The notes beneath the pieces are model-generated. The model had not been told where the DNA came from. It made no database searches and worked only from the letters and a program-made list of their open reading frames with translations. Position numbers and translations under genes: made by a program. DNA of 64,000 bases, from positions 310,001 to 374,000 of the forward strand of contig OY282457.1 of the NCBI GenBank assembly GCA_958296235.1, in the 5' to 3' direction. Position 1 is the stretch's first letter. The number at the start of each line of letters is the position of its first letter. Positions 1 to 8,447 of the stretch are shown piece after piece. The stretch comes from an uncultured Candidatus Binatia bacterium. Lineage in GTDB: Bacteria > Desulfobacterota > Binatia > Bin18.

Positions 1-1
1 C

Positions 2-2119
2 ATGGCAAAATGCTTTGGGCTTGAGGTTGCCGTCATTACCCCCCGGGAAGCGGCCGACCTGTGGCCCCTTATGAACGCCTCAGACCTGGTGGGCGGGGTG
101 TATTTACCTGGCGACGGGCAGACCAACCCTACCGATACCACCCAGGCTTATGCCAAAGGCGCCAAAATGCGCGGTGCCCGGATTTTCGAGAATGTGAAAG
201 TGACTGGCATTCACCAGAAAGACGGCCAAGTCAGCGGAGTTTCGACCGAATACGGCGACATCCAGTCTGAATATGTCGTCAACTGCGCCGGTATGTGGGC
301 ACGGCAAGTCGGTCGCCTGGCCGGGGTCAGCGTCCCCCTCCATGCCGCGGAACATTTTTACGTTGTCACCGAGCCGATTGCGGGCCTGGCCTCTGGCTTA
401 CCGACGCTGCGCGACCCTGGGAGCGCAACATATTTCAAGGAAGAAGTCGGCTGTGTCCTGGCCGGTTTCTTTGAACTCCAAGCCAAGCCGTGGGGAAGGG
501 GAGGCGCAGCCATTCCTGAAGATTTTGCGTTTGGCACCTTTGGGGAAGATTGGGACCATCTGGAGGATGTGTTCAACAAGGCGATGCGCCGGCTGCCGGC
601 ATTGGAGACCGCGGGTATCAAACTCTTCCTCAACGGACCCGAAAGTTTCACCCCGGACGACCGCTACCATTTGGGTGAAGCGCCTGAGCTCAAGCATTTC
701 TATGTTGCCGCTGGCTTTAACTCTATCGGCATTCAGTCTTCCGGCGGGGCCGGGAAGGTCCTGGCCGAATGGATTGCGCGCGGACATCCGCCGCTGGACC
801 TGTGGGACGTGGATATTCGGCGCAATCGCCCCTTTCAGAACAATCGACGCTATTTAGAAAAACGGGTCTCGGAAACCCTGGGCCTCCTGTATGATATGCA
901 CTGGCCGTTCCGGCAGTATGAAACAAGCCGTAACGTGCGCCTGTCGCCGCTGCACGATCGCCTGGTTGCCCAACGGGCGTGTTTTGGGGAAGTCGCCGGC
1001 TGGGAGCGCGCGCATTGGTTTGCTCCGCCGGGCGTGACACCCACGGACCAGTATTCGTACGGCAAACAAAACTGGTTTGCCTATTCCGCGGCTGAGCACC
1101 GGGCCGTGCGGGAGAATGTCGGCCTGTTCGATCAAACCTCTTTCAGCAAGTTTCTCCTCCAGGGGAAGGATGCGGTGAGCGTGCTCAATCGCGTGTGCGG
1201 GAACCAGATTGACGTTGCTATCGGGAAGGTTGTCTACACCCAAGTGCTGAATGAGCGGGGGGGGATTGAGGCCGATGTCACCATTACCCGCCTGGCTCCG
1301 GATCGCTTCTACATCGTGGATGCGGCGGCGACGCAGACAAAAACCTTTTCATACCTGCAGGCGCATATTGCTCAGGATGAATACGCTTTTCTGACCGACG
1401 TCACCTCAGCCTACGCTGTGCTGAGCGTCATGGGTCCGCATTCCCGGGCGCTCTTGAGCAAATTGACTGATGCGGACTTCTCCAATCGGGCCTTCCCGTT
1501 TGCCAGCTCGCAGGAAATCGACTTTGCTGACGCCTCGCTCCGTGCCATGCGTCTGACCTATGTGGGCGAAATGGGCTGGGAGCTGCACATCCCAACTGAA
1601 TGCGCCCTCTCCATTTACGACGCGATTATTTCAGAAGGAAAAGCGTTTTCACTTCAGCACTGCGGCTATCATGCGCTCAATTCCTTACGCCTGGAAAAAG
1701 GCTATCGCCACTGGGGGCATGACGTGGCCGACGAAGACACCCCGCTCGAAGCTGGGCTGGGGTTTGCTGTTCGGCTGAATAAGGACTCTTTCCTAGGCCG
1801 AGAAGTCCTGCTGGAGCAACACCATAACGGCGTCAAAAAGCGGCTCGTCCAATTTGCATTGGAAGACCCTGGGGCATTGCTCTACCACAACGAACCGATT
1901 TGGCGGAATAATGAAATTGTTGGCTTTATTACCTCCGGTATGTTCGGCCATACCCTGGGCGCGGCCATTGGCCTGGGGTACGTCAACCATGCGGATGGCG
2001 TCACACCCGAATACATTCAGGCCGGCAGGTATGAAATTGAAGTCGCCGGCCAGCGCATCCCGGCTCGGGCTTCGCTGCGTCCTTTATACGACCCTGAGAA
2101 CGAGCGGATAAAAATGTAG
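2..2119 (+). CDS. Dimethylglycine/sarcosine dehydrogenase-like FAD oxidoreductase fused to GcvT-like domain (5' partial)
   Basis: This is the C-terminal 705 residues of a protein that runs in from the left edge, so the N-terminal FAD dinucleotide-binding motif is missing. What remains is the rest of the DAO-type oxidoreductase domain (to about residue 265), a linker domain, and a folate-binding aminomethyltransferase module (GCV_T about 330-600, then the GCV_T C-terminal barrel). This order is that of dimethylglycine and sarcosine dehydrogenases, which oxidatively remove N-methyl groups and pass the one-carbon unit to tetrahydrofolate. Family members are usually about 810-850 residues, so roughly 120 are absent. 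The exact substrate cannot be told from sequence. The gene converges on the CoxG-like gene across a repeat-filled gap. Confidence 0.85.
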   Translation: MAKCFGLEVAVITPREAADLWPLMNASDLVGGVYLPGDGQTNPTDTTQAYAKGAKMRGARIFENVKVTGIHQKDGQVSGVSTEYGDIQSEYVVNCAGMWARQVGRLAGVSVPLHAAEHFYVVTEPIAGLASGLPTLRDPGSATYFKEEVGCVLAGFFELQAKPWGRGGAAIPEDFAFGTFGEDWDHLEDVFNKAMRRLPALETAGIKLFLNGPESFTPDDRYHLGEAPELKHFYVAAGFNSIGIQSSGGAGKVLAEWIARGHPPLDLWDVDIRRNRPFQNNRRYLEKRVSETLGLLYDMHWPFRQYETSRNVRLSPLHDRLVAQRACFGEVAGWERAHWFAPPGVTPTDQYSYGKQNWFAYSAAEHRAVRENVGLFDQTSFSKFLLQGKDAVSVLNRVCGNQIDVAIGKVVYTQVLNERGGIEADVTITRLAPDRFYIVDAAATQTKTFSYLQAHIAQDEYAFLTDVTSAYAVLSVMGPHSRALLSKLTDADFSNRAFPFASSQEIDFADASLRAMRLTYVGEMGWELHIPTECALSIYDAIISEGKAFSLQHCGYHALNSLRLEKGYRHWGHDVADEDTPLEAGLGFAVRLNKDSFLGREVLLEQHHNGVKKRLVQFALEDPGALLYHNEPIWRNNEIVGFITSGMFGHTLGAAIGLGYVNHADGVTPEYIQAGRYEIEVAGQRIPARASLRPLYDPENERIKM

Positions 2120-2159
2120 CGGGCATAGTGTAAACCCTCACCCCAACCCCTCTCCCGCT

Positions 2160-2246
2160 GGGAGAGGGCCAGGGTGAGGGGGGCGCTCTATACGGATTAT
2201 TCCCTCTCCCCCGGAGGGAGAGGGCCAGGGTGAGGGGGGCGCTCTA
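2160..2246. repeat. 31-nt direct repeat pair with internal CCCTCTCCC/GGGAGAGGG dyad
   Basis: An exact 31-base segment (GGGAGAGGGCCAGGGTGAGG and its continuation) occurs at 2160-2190 and again at 2216-2246. Each copy is preceded by a pyrimidine-rich arm complementary to its GGGAGAGGG start, so each can form a hairpin. Related units recur at 25.2-25.5 kb and 31.15 kb. It lies between convergent genes and may work as a transcription barrier. The second copy supplies the stop and last residues of the CoxG-like gene. Confidence 0.85.
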
Positions 2247-2691
2247 CTGAGAAATGTTTTGCGACATTGCGGGCGAACTCGGCCACAATTCTATCGGCCT
2301 TTTTCCGAATGACGGACTGACCAAACTCGCCCAGCTTGCCCATGAGCCGGGCTTCGGTCTGAATGAATAGTTGGGTTTCCGCCTCTTCCTGTTCGACTAA
2401 AGTCAGCGTGGCGCTGATATGGACGCCGCCGCCAACGCGCCGGTCGTTTGCTTCCGCTCTGCCAACCGCACGCCAATTGGTTTGATCGAGTTCCTGAATG
2501 CGGAGTTCGCCCTGTAAGGTGAGTCGAATCGGGCCGAAGGTGATTTTCATACGGCCCGCGTATTGATCTCTACCAGTGGCGACAACCTCGCTTACCCCAG
2601 GCACACAGGCTGCCATTTGAGGCACATCCATGAGAAAGTCCCACAGCGTTTTGCGCGCAACCGGAACCGTACAGTGATGGTCAAAGTTCAT
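2197..2691 (-). CDS. CoxG-like SRPBCC-fold protein
   Basis: A 164-residue protein of the CO dehydrogenase subunit G (CoxG) family. It starts MNFDHHCTVPVARKTLWDFL and shows the helix-grip pattern LMDVPQMAACVPG and a GRMKITFGPI strand. CoxG family proteins accompany molybdenum hydroxylase operons and in some species help anchor the enzyme to the membrane. It is the last gene of the minus-strand cluster, 46 bases after the medium subunit. The C-terminal tail (about residues 151-164, PPHPGPLPPGERE) is encoded by the intergenic repeat at 2216-2246, so the original C terminus was probably replaced or extended by repeat insertion. Confidence 0.8.
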   Translation of the reverse strand: MNFDHHCTVPVARKTLWDFLMDVPQMAACVPGVSEVVATGRDQYAGRMKITFGPIRLTLQGELRIQELDQTNWRAVGRAEANDRRVGGGVHISATLTLVEQEEAETQLFIQTEARLMGKLGEFGQSVIRKKADRIVAEFARNVAKHFSVERPPHPGPLPPGERE

Positions 2692-2703
2692 GTGGGTAAT
2701 GGG

Positions 2704-2745
2704 TAGTGGTTAGTGGTTAGTGGTTAGTGGTTAGTGGTTAGTGGT
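2704..2745. repeat. Heptanucleotide tandem array, TAGTGGT x6
   Basis: Six exact copies of TAGTGGT (equivalent to TGGTTAG) lie head to tail between the medium-subunit gene and the CoxG-like gene, followed by one partial unit. The medium-subunit stop codon lies inside the array. Arrays of the same TGGNTAG form occur at 6722-6743 and 18718-18745. Confidence 0.95.
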
Positions 2746-3613
2746 TAGCAGTAGCTTGTGTGACTGCTTGTTCAATGGCCCGCTGGGTAAAGACGATGGC
2801 CATGTCGCGTTTGTATTCGGCTGAGCCGCGAAAGTCGGCGAGTGGGTCCACTTCTTCGGCGACAAGAGCGGCTGCGTCACGAATGATAGCGGGGGTCGGG
2901 GTCTGGCCTTGGAGGGCGGCCTCAACCGTCCGTGCCCGGAGTGGGGTGGCCGCGGCTGCGCCCAAGGCGATGCGGGGGTGTAAAATGGTGTCGCCATCTA
3001 AGGAGACTCGGGCGGCGACGGCAATAGTTGCGTAATCGTCATGCGTCTGGGGCAGGAACTTGAAGAAGGATGTACCTGCGCCGGCAGGCTGGGGTGGGAT
3101 GATGACCGCGGTTATGAGCTCGTCGGGTTCGAGTACGGTTTCATAATAATCGACAAAAAAATCGCTCAGCTCAATTTCCCGCTCGCCGTGGCTCGATTGG
3201 ACTCGAACTCGCGCGTCCAGGACGAGCAAGGCCGGCGGCGGGTCCTGGTTTGGGTCGGCATGCGCCAGTGAGCCGCCCATGGTCGCAGCCGTCCGAATGC
3301 GGACGCTGGCTACATGCTGAAAGGTCGTGGCCAAAAGGGGAAGACGACGCTGAATCAGCGCTGAGGTTTCTATGGTCCGGTGCGAACATAAAGCCCCAAT
3401 GGTGAGGCTGCCGCTGGGCCGAATCTCAGCAAGTTCCGGGCGGCGGGCCAGTTGGCGGAGACCGATCAGATATGCAGGCTGCACCAAACGCTGCTTCATC
3501 AGGTTGACCAGCCCGGTTCCGCCGGCCAGGACCTTGGCGTCCTCGCCGTGCTGTTCAAGCAGGGCTAATGCCTCTTCGAGGCTTTCCGGCTCAATATATG
3601 CAAAGGCAATCAT
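2738..3613 (-). CDS. Molybdenum hydroxylase medium subunit, FAD-binding (CoxM/CutM-like)
   Basis: A 291-residue FAD-binding subunit that passes electrons from the Fe-S subunit to an acceptor. The start MIAFAYIEPESLEEALALL was chosen because its ATG overlaps the small-subunit stop as ATGA (3610-3613); a longer frame upstream is only overlap with that gene. FAD-binding motifs are visible: AKVLAGGTGLVNLMK near residue 35 and ATMGGSLAHADPNQD near residue 110. Length matches the family (about 280-300). The final residues NH and the stop codon are formed by the heptanucleotide array at 2704-2745. Confidence 0.9.
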   Translation of the reverse strand: MIAFAYIEPESLEEALALLEQHGEDAKVLAGGTGLVNLMKQRLVQPAYLIGLRQLARRPELAEIRPSGSLTIGALCSHRTIETSALIQRRLPLLATTFQHVASVRIRTAATMGGSLAHADPNQDPPPALLVLDARVRVQSSHGEREIELSDFFVDYYETVLEPDELITAVIIPPQPAGAGTSFFKFLPQTHDDYATIAVAARVSLDGDTILHPRIALGAAAATPLRARTVEAALQGQTPTPAIIRDAAALVAEEVDPLADFRGSAEYKRDMAIVFTQRAIEQAVTQATANH

Positions 3614-4080
3614 GAGGCGACCTTTCCGTCTGCCACAGCCTGGATCGATTCGATTATTTTGTAATAGCCGGTACAGCGGCACAGATTGCCCATCATCCAG
3701 TTTTGAATCTCGTCTTTTGACGGACGCGGGTTTTCGTCCAACAGGGCTTTAGCCGACATGATCTGACCCGGCGTACAAATGCCGCACTGAAAGCCGCCAT
3801 AGTCGATAAACGCTTTTTGGAGCGGGTGCAGCCTGTGGCCTTCAGACAGTCCTTCAATAGTGGTGACCGCACAGCCGTTTGCCGTGACTGCCAGAGTCAA
3901 GCAGGAACTGACGGGCTGCCCGTCAAGCAGGACGGTACACGCCCCGCATACGCCCACGCTACAGCCTTCTTTGGTTCCGGTGAGATCAAGACCGTTGCGC
4001 AATAAGTCGATGAGCAGGGTGTTGTCGGGAATGTCTCGCTCAACCGATTGGCCGTTTACTCGAAGTTGAATGGATTTCAT
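3610..4080 (-). CDS. Molybdenum hydroxylase small subunit, 2x[2Fe-2S] (CoxS/CutS-like)
   Basis: A 156-residue iron-sulfur subunit. The N-terminal plant-ferredoxin-type cluster is bound by CSVGVCGACTVLLDG with a later cysteine in SSCL; the C-terminal all-helical cluster is bound by CGICTPGQ and NLCRCTGYY. All eight expected cysteines are present. It relays electrons from the molybdenum centre to FAD. It follows the large subunit by 15 bases and overlaps the medium subunit by four, so the three are very likely co-translated. Confidence 0.95.
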   Translation of the reverse strand: MKSIQLRVNGQSVERDIPDNTLLIDLLRNGLDLTGTKEGCSVGVCGACTVLLDGQPVSSCLTLAVTANGCAVTTIEGLSEGHRLHPLQKAFIDYGGFQCGICTPGQIMSAKALLDENPRPSKDEIQNWMMGNLCRCTGYYKIIESIQAVADGKVAS

Positions 4081-4095
4081 GTCTGCTTGGTTCCT

Positions 4096-6381
4096 CTACG
4101 CGCCGCTCTTGACCACGCTGTTTTTTTCTCGCAGGGCCGCATAGACTTTCTCTGCGGTCACGGGCAAATCCATCAGGCGCACCCCCACCGCATCAAAGAC
4201 GGCGTTTGCCACCGCGGCCGGTACGGCTACATTACTGTGCTCGCCAATGGCCTTGCCGGCGTACGGCGCGGGGCCGGCGTCGCTTTTGACCAAGACCGTT
4301 TTCAGCTCTGGAATATCCATAGCAGTCGGCAGTTTATAGTCACCCAAATGGACATTCGTCACTGCCCCGTCCTGCACAATCAGATGTTCGGTCAATGCGT
4401 GGCCGACCCCCTGGACCGCCCCACCTTCAACCTGTCCCTGGTGAGTGAGCGGATTGAGGATGGTGCCGACATCGTGCGCGGTTGTGAGTTTCTTGAGCGT
4501 CACTTGGCCGGTTGCCGGATCAACAGCGACTTCGGCTATCTGGGCGCAGAATGAGGTCACCTCCACCGGGTCTTCGGCCACATATTCTCCGGTATAGCGT
4601 AAGGGCAGCTCTTCCCGGTCGGCAAGTGCGGTCATCAGCCTGGGGAGCGCAAGGCGCTGCCCGTTCGTATTCACAAACGCGCCGGCCTCATATGTGACCT
4701 GCTCCCGCGGACTTTCCATATGCCGGGCAGCCAATGCAGTGAGTCCTGCCTTTAACTCTCGAACCGCGGCCAGGGTCGCCTGACCGGCCATATGCGTCAG
4801 ACGGCTCCCCCCAGCGCCAACTTCCCAATGCGCGGAGTCGGTATTCCCCTGCACGACCCTGACGGATTCCAAAGGAAGCTGGAGCTCTTGGGCCACGACC
4901 TGCTGGAGAACCGTATACGAGCCTGTGCCCGTGTCTGCCGCGCCGGTCATGAGGGTCAGCGTGGCGTCGGCGGCGATACTCAGGGTTGCGCTCGACGGAC
5001 CAAACGCTCCAGGCTCGCGGTCATACATGCCAATGCCGCGGCCCCTATGGGTCGCCTTTTCCGTGTCCCAGCCGGCTTCCCTGGCCGCGGCCTCCAAAGT
5101 CTCTTTGCAGCGGATCTTCTTCCACTTTTCACCCAGCGGAGCAGCATCGCCTTCGACCAGCGTGTTGCGGAGCCGAAATTCCAAGGGGTCTAGCCCCAGC
5201 TCCCGGGCAATGAGGTCCATATGGCTTTCAACCCCAAAAACGATCTGGGGCGCGCCGGGCGCGCGCATATGCCCGGCGGGAACGGTGTTGGTGTAGACGC
5301 GAAAGACCTCGATTTCGACATTGGGCATCCGGTACGGACCCGCGGCGTGGACACTACCGTGTACGGTATGCAGTGGGGTGAAGGCGCTATAGGCGCCACA
5401 ACTGAAAACCAGCCTGGCCTGACGCGCAACAATCCGGGCGTTGGCGTCTACGCCGGTCCGCAGCGTAATGACTGCCGGATGACGCGGATTGCCGGCTGAC
5501 AGCTCTTCGGTATAGGTCATGACCATTTTGACTGGCCGACCCGCGGCCGCGGCCAGGTGATAGCACACGACGCTATCCATCAATGAGCCTTTACCCCCAA
5601 AATCACCGCCAATGGGCGCGGTGTTGACGCAGACCCGGTCCTCGGTCACATCCAGCGCTGCCGCAAATTGAGACCGGGCCACAAAGGGGGTCTTATTCGA
5701 GAGCCACAGATTGACTTTTCCGTCTGGCTCAATCTGGACGACGCTGGCGTGCGGCTCAATATACCCCTGATGAACCGGGGGAACGGTAAACGTATGGGTA
5801 AACTCGCGGGTGGCTTGCGCAAAGCCGGCTTCAACATCGCCGTGGGTGTAGAAGACTTGGGATACCACATTGGGAATGTCCGGGTACAGGCGGTCATCAC
5901 CCGGATGAACAAAATCGGGCACGGGAGGATGGGTGTATGCGCTGGTGTCGGTATGGACGCGCGGCGCGTTTTCCTGCATGGCTTCGACGGGATCAAAGAC
6001 TGCCGGCAGGGCGTCATACTCAACTGCTATGCGGGTAAGCGCTTCCTCGGCAATGTCCATAGACTCTGCCGCAACCGCCACAACCTTTTCTCCCACAAAA
6101 CGGACTACATCCCGCGCGAGGACGGGTTTATCCAAAAAGAAACGACCAATGCGACGATTCGGCAGGTCAGCTCCGGTAATGACGGCGTGGACGCCGGCGA
6201 GCGCTTTTGCCGGCGCGGTATCAATCGAGACAATCCGCGCGTGGGGAAACGGGCTGCGCAGGCACTTGCCGTACAGCAAACCGGGCAGCCTGATATCCGC
6301 GGTATAGCGGGCCTGTCCGGTGACTTTGGACGGTCCTTCGACATGACCCGCTGGCCGACCAACGCTGACTAAACTCGCCAT
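4096..6381 (-). CDS. Molybdenum hydroxylase large subunit (xanthine dehydrogenase/CoxL superfamily)
   Basis: A 761-residue molybdopterin-binding catalytic subunit. The start MASLVSVGRPAGHVEGPSKV was chosen because GGAGG lies five bases upstream (6386-6390); the frame is open further upstream without a ribosome site. Family landmarks include GGDFGGKG in the cofactor-binding region and the conserved Glu in GKAIGEHSNVAVPAA near the C terminus. The active-site loop reads GHMRAPGAPQ, not the AYRCSFR of form I CO dehydrogenase or AYRGAGR of form II. It is therefore more likely a hydroxylase of an aldehyde, N-heterocycle or similar compound than a CO dehydrogenase. First gene of the L-S-M-G operon. 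Confidence 0.9.
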   Translation of the reverse strand: MASLVSVGRPAGHVEGPSKVTGQARYTADIRLPGLLYGKCLRSPFPHARIVSIDTAPAKALAGVHAVITGADLPNRRIGRFFLDKPVLARDVVRFVGEKVVAVAAESMDIAEEALTRIAVEYDALPAVFDPVEAMQENAPRVHTDTSAYTHPPVPDFVHPGDDRLYPDIPNVVSQVFYTHGDVEAGFAQATREFTHTFTVPPVHQGYIEPHASVVQIEPDGKVNLWLSNKTPFVARSQFAAALDVTEDRVCVNTAPIGGDFGGKGSLMDSVVCYHLAAAAGRPVKMVMTYTEELSAGNPRHPAVITLRTGVDANARIVARQARLVFSCGAYSAFTPLHTVHGSVHAAGPYRMPNVEIEVFRVYTNTVPAGHMRAPGAPQIVFGVESHMDLIARELGLDPLEFRLRNTLVEGDAAPLGEKWKKIRCKETLEAAAREAGWDTEKATHRGRGIGMYDREPGAFGPSSATLSIAADATLTLMTGAADTGTGSYTVLQQVVAQELQLPLESVRVVQGNTDSAHWEVGAGGSRLTHMAGQATLAAVRELKAGLTALAARHMESPREQVTYEAGAFVNTNGQRLALPRLMTALADREELPLRYTGEYVAEDPVEVTSFCAQIAEVAVDPATGQVTLKKLTTAHDVGTILNPLTHQGQVEGGAVQGVGHALTEHLIVQDGAVTNVHLGDYKLPTAMDIPELKTVLVKSDAGPAPYAGKAIGEHSNVAVPAAVANAVFDAVGVRLMDLPVTAEKVYAALREKNSVVKSGA

Positions 6382-6523
6382 AATAACCTCCACAGAGATA
6401 CGACCCAAAGTACGGATATCGTCACGAATCCTGTTTGCAGTCAAGCGCGGCGGGCGGAGGAGATGGTCAGTGGGGAGGAGAATCCCAGTAGTCACTCAAA
6501 GGCAGGGGCCTCGTGGGCAACGC

Positions 6524-6615
6524 GCTCGGTCCGCCCATCCGAGGGCGACCCGCCGTATTCTCCCCTTTGAGCGCGCTGATGGGAGCTCGGTCCGCCCATC
6601 CGAGGGCGACCCGCC
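6524..6615. repeat. 31-nt direct repeat pair upstream of the molybdenum hydroxylase operon
   Basis: An exact 31-base unit (starts GCTCGGTCCGCCCATCCGAG) occurs at 6524-6554 and 6585-6615. The 460-base gap 6382-6847 between the large-subunit gene and the amidohydrolase holds only such repeats, an inverted repeat, a heptamer array and a terminator; no gene was seen in it. Confidence 0.9.
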
Positions 6616-6617
6616 AA

Positions 6618-6665
6618 CCCCCCTTAGCAGGGGGGCTTGCCATTTTTGTCCCCCTGCTAGGGGGG
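6618..6665. repeat. G/C-tract inverted repeat around TTAGCA/TGCTA
   Basis: Two arms, CCCCCCTTAGCAGGGGGG at 6618-6635 and CCCCCTGCTAGGGGGG at 6650-6665, are near-perfect reverse complements and each is nearly palindromic. The loop carries ATTTTTG. It looks like a miniature dispersed repeat, possibly a transcription barrier upstream of the large-subunit gene. Confidence 0.8.
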
Positions 6666-6721
6666 ATGCAGGGGGGCTTTCTTCCCTTGTTGAACACGAC
6701 GAGAACCTGTCGTGAAACGTT

Positions 6722-6743
6722 CTAGCCACTAGCCACTAGCCAC
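6722..6743. repeat. Heptanucleotide tandem array, CTAGCCA x3
   Basis: Three exact copies of CTAGCCA plus one base. On the minus strand the unit is TGGCTAG, the same form as the arrays at 2704 (TGGTTAG) and 18718 (TGGATAG) with only the fourth base different. Confidence 0.9.
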
Positions 6744-6791
6744 TTCTGAGCAAGGCGGTCCATAGCGGCGGTGGCTGCCGACTCCAGTCAA

Positions 6792-6827
6792 AACGGCCAA
6801 GGGCATCTGCCCCTGGCCGTTCCTTTT
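6792..6827 (-). terminator. Rho-independent terminator of the amidohydrolase gene
   Basis: A 14-base stem (AACGGCCAAGGGCA at 6792-6805 with TGCCCCTGGCCGTT at 6808-6821) has one mismatch. On the minus strand the hairpin is followed by TTTTGACT; on the plus strand by CCTTTTG, so it may act in both directions. It sits 20 bases past the amidohydrolase stop. Confidence 0.8.
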
Positions 6828-6847
6828 GAGCGCGGCGCACTGAAAAT

Positions 6848-8026
6848 TCAGGCGTTCAACCTGGCCTCGTCCGCGGCGGTCGGACCTTCGACTTTATACA
6901 GTTTTTGTCCGTTGTCCCACAGGATTTTACGCCGGACTTCCTCGTCACAATCCTCTAAGCCTTCCTTGATACGCTCGTGGACTTCATCGCCGTAGAGCGA
7001 AGTCGGATGGGGAAAGTCGGTTTCAAACATGATCCGGTCAACCCCGACTTTGTCGATCAGACGACGTGGGGCGATTTGCTCGAACCAGTAACAGGCGTAG
7101 ATGTTCCGTGCAAAATACTCGGACGGCAACATGTCCAGGTCGGGCCGCTCTTCTGGAACGCGGTTGCCGAGGAACTGATAATCCAGGGCTTCGAGAGCAA
7201 ACGGAATCCAGCCGATCCCGCTCTCAACCGAAACAAATTTAATGCTGGGATAGCGCGCCAGGACACCCGAAATGATCAGATCGCTTAACTGAATGCCGTT
7301 GCGCATGAAGATATCAACCGAGAGTTCGGCAAACGCCGCCATTTTGCCGTAGGTCTTCACTTTGTCGCGCCGCAGTCCGCCGTCCATATTGCCGGAGCCA
7401 ATATGAAAGCTGATCGGTTGGTCGAGCTCGCACGCCACTTCCCATAATGGATTCCAGTGCGGGTCGCCCAGGAGGGGTTGGCCGAGCGATTGCGGGTCGC
7501 CGGTGAAGAGAATGCCTTTATGGCCTATGGCGTGGCAGCGTCGGATTTCTTCAACCGCGGCGTCAACATCCCAGAAGGGCGTTGAGGTGATCGGGAGCAG
7601 GCGGCGCGAATCGGCTGACGCCCACTCGGTCTGCCAATCATTATACACCTTGACACAGGTCAGCTTGAGCTCGGAGTCTTCGAGGCGGAGAAACTCCTGG
7701 CTGCCAAACCCCCCGACGTTGGGATACATGACCATCGCCCAGATGCCCATTTCATCCATGTATTTGAGGCGTTCCCTGGCGTCGAATGCGCCTGGGTGCA
7801 TCTCGTCATACGACTTGGGCCAGTTGGCCATATCGCCGACCCCCGCGGTGGCGGTCAGACCCGGATTGGCTATGCGCCGGTCTCCGAGGAACCACCACTG
7901 ACGGCCCCTGGCGTCGAGGTCAACGCGGGGAACCGCGTCTTTTAATTTGTCGGGGACTCGACTGGTCCACAGGTCTGGCGTCTCTGTTACGTGGGTATCT
8001 ACGTCAATGATTGTGTAGCCACTCAT
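6848..8026 (-). CDS. Amidohydrolase family protein (Amidohydro_2, TIM barrel)
   Basis: A 392-residue metal-dependent hydrolase of the Amidohydro_2 family. The N terminus shows the strand and metal-site motif IIDVDTHVTE; later family elements are GHKGILFTGDP, ISFHIGSGN with a barrel histidine, and FETDFPHPTSLYG with the conserved Asp and His. AAGGAGG lies eight bases before the ATG. Such proteins are common in uncultured soil and marine bacteria beside catabolic genes and act as hydrolases or decarboxylases of ring-cleavage products; the substrate here is unknown. It stands alone with its own terminator and faces away from the ATPase gene pair. Confidence 0.85.
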   Translation of the reverse strand: MSGYTIIDVDTHVTETPDLWTSRVPDKLKDAVPRVDLDARGRQWWFLGDRRIANPGLTATAGVGDMANWPKSYDEMHPGAFDARERLKYMDEMGIWAMVMYPNVGGFGSQEFLRLEDSELKLTCVKVYNDWQTEWASADSRRLLPITSTPFWDVDAAVEEIRRCHAIGHKGILFTGDPQSLGQPLLGDPHWNPLWEVACELDQPISFHIGSGNMDGGLRRDKVKTYGKMAAFAELSVDIFMRNGIQLSDLIISGVLARYPSIKFVSVESGIGWIPFALEALDYQFLGNRVPEERPDLDMLPSEYFARNIYACYWFEQIAPRRLIDKVGVDRIMFETDFPHPTSLYGDEVHERIKEGLEDCDEEVRRKILWDNGQKLYKVEGPTAADEARLNA

Positions 8027-8198
8027 ATGCGTGCCTCCTTCAGCCGCGGTTTTAAGGCCCTAGCCTAGCTGAGGACTCGACAATTGCCAAGTCGGACGGA
8101 AGGGGCTAACGATTCCAGAACTGGGGTGTCGTTGTAATCAACCCGCCCGTGCATATAAACTGAATACAGGCGTACCAAGGAGGCAAGGGAGGGAGCGA

Positions 8199-8438
8199 AT
8201 GGCAACAAAAAAAGATATCGCCCTGGTAAGAGAACTGCGGCCCGGTAATCCAGCCGAAGAACAGGCAATGGCAAAGGAGTCCGCTCTGATAGAAAAGTTT
8301 CGGCTCACGAGTCTGGCCGAGGAATTTGAGCAGCATAGCCAGGCAGAAATCGAACGTTTAGGCAGCGACAATCCTGATGCTGACGAGCAACTCTACCACG
8401 AAGCCGTCTCCCTCGTCCTGCGGAAACTCAGCCGGTAA
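8199..8438 (+). CDS. Small hypothetical protein upstream of membrane-anchored ATPase
   Basis: A 79-residue, highly charged, probably all-helical protein (starts MATKKDIALVREL, ends LVLRKLSR) with no transmembrane segment or cysteine. I do not recognise the family. AAGGAGG and GGGAGGGAG precede the ATG, and the stop is nine bases before the start of the large ATPase, so the two are probably co-translated. It is likely a partner or regulator of that ATPase, occupying the place where SbcD-type nucleases are usually found. Function not assigned. Confidence 0.75.
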   Translation: MATKKDIALVRELRPGNPAEEQAMAKESALIEKFRLTSLAEEFEQHSQAEIERLGSDNPDADEQLYHEAVSLVLRKLSR

Positions 8439-8447
8439 GGAAATTCC

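Noticed and set aside
2704..2745. CRISPR-like reading of the short tandem repeats
   Set aside because: Units are seven bases, contiguous and without spacers; no cas genes in the window.
3372..3752. Plus-strand frames across the medium and small subunit genes
   Set aside because: Antisense to two supported, overlapping genes; no motif.
5668..6372. Plus-strand frame of 234 codons inside the molybdenum hydroxylase large-subunit gene
   Set aside because: Antisense to a strongly conserved gene; no recognisable motif.
2197..6381. Aerobic carbon monoxide dehydrogenase
   Set aside because: The large subunit lacks both known CO dehydrogenase active-site loops, so only a general molybdenum hydroxylase call is supported.
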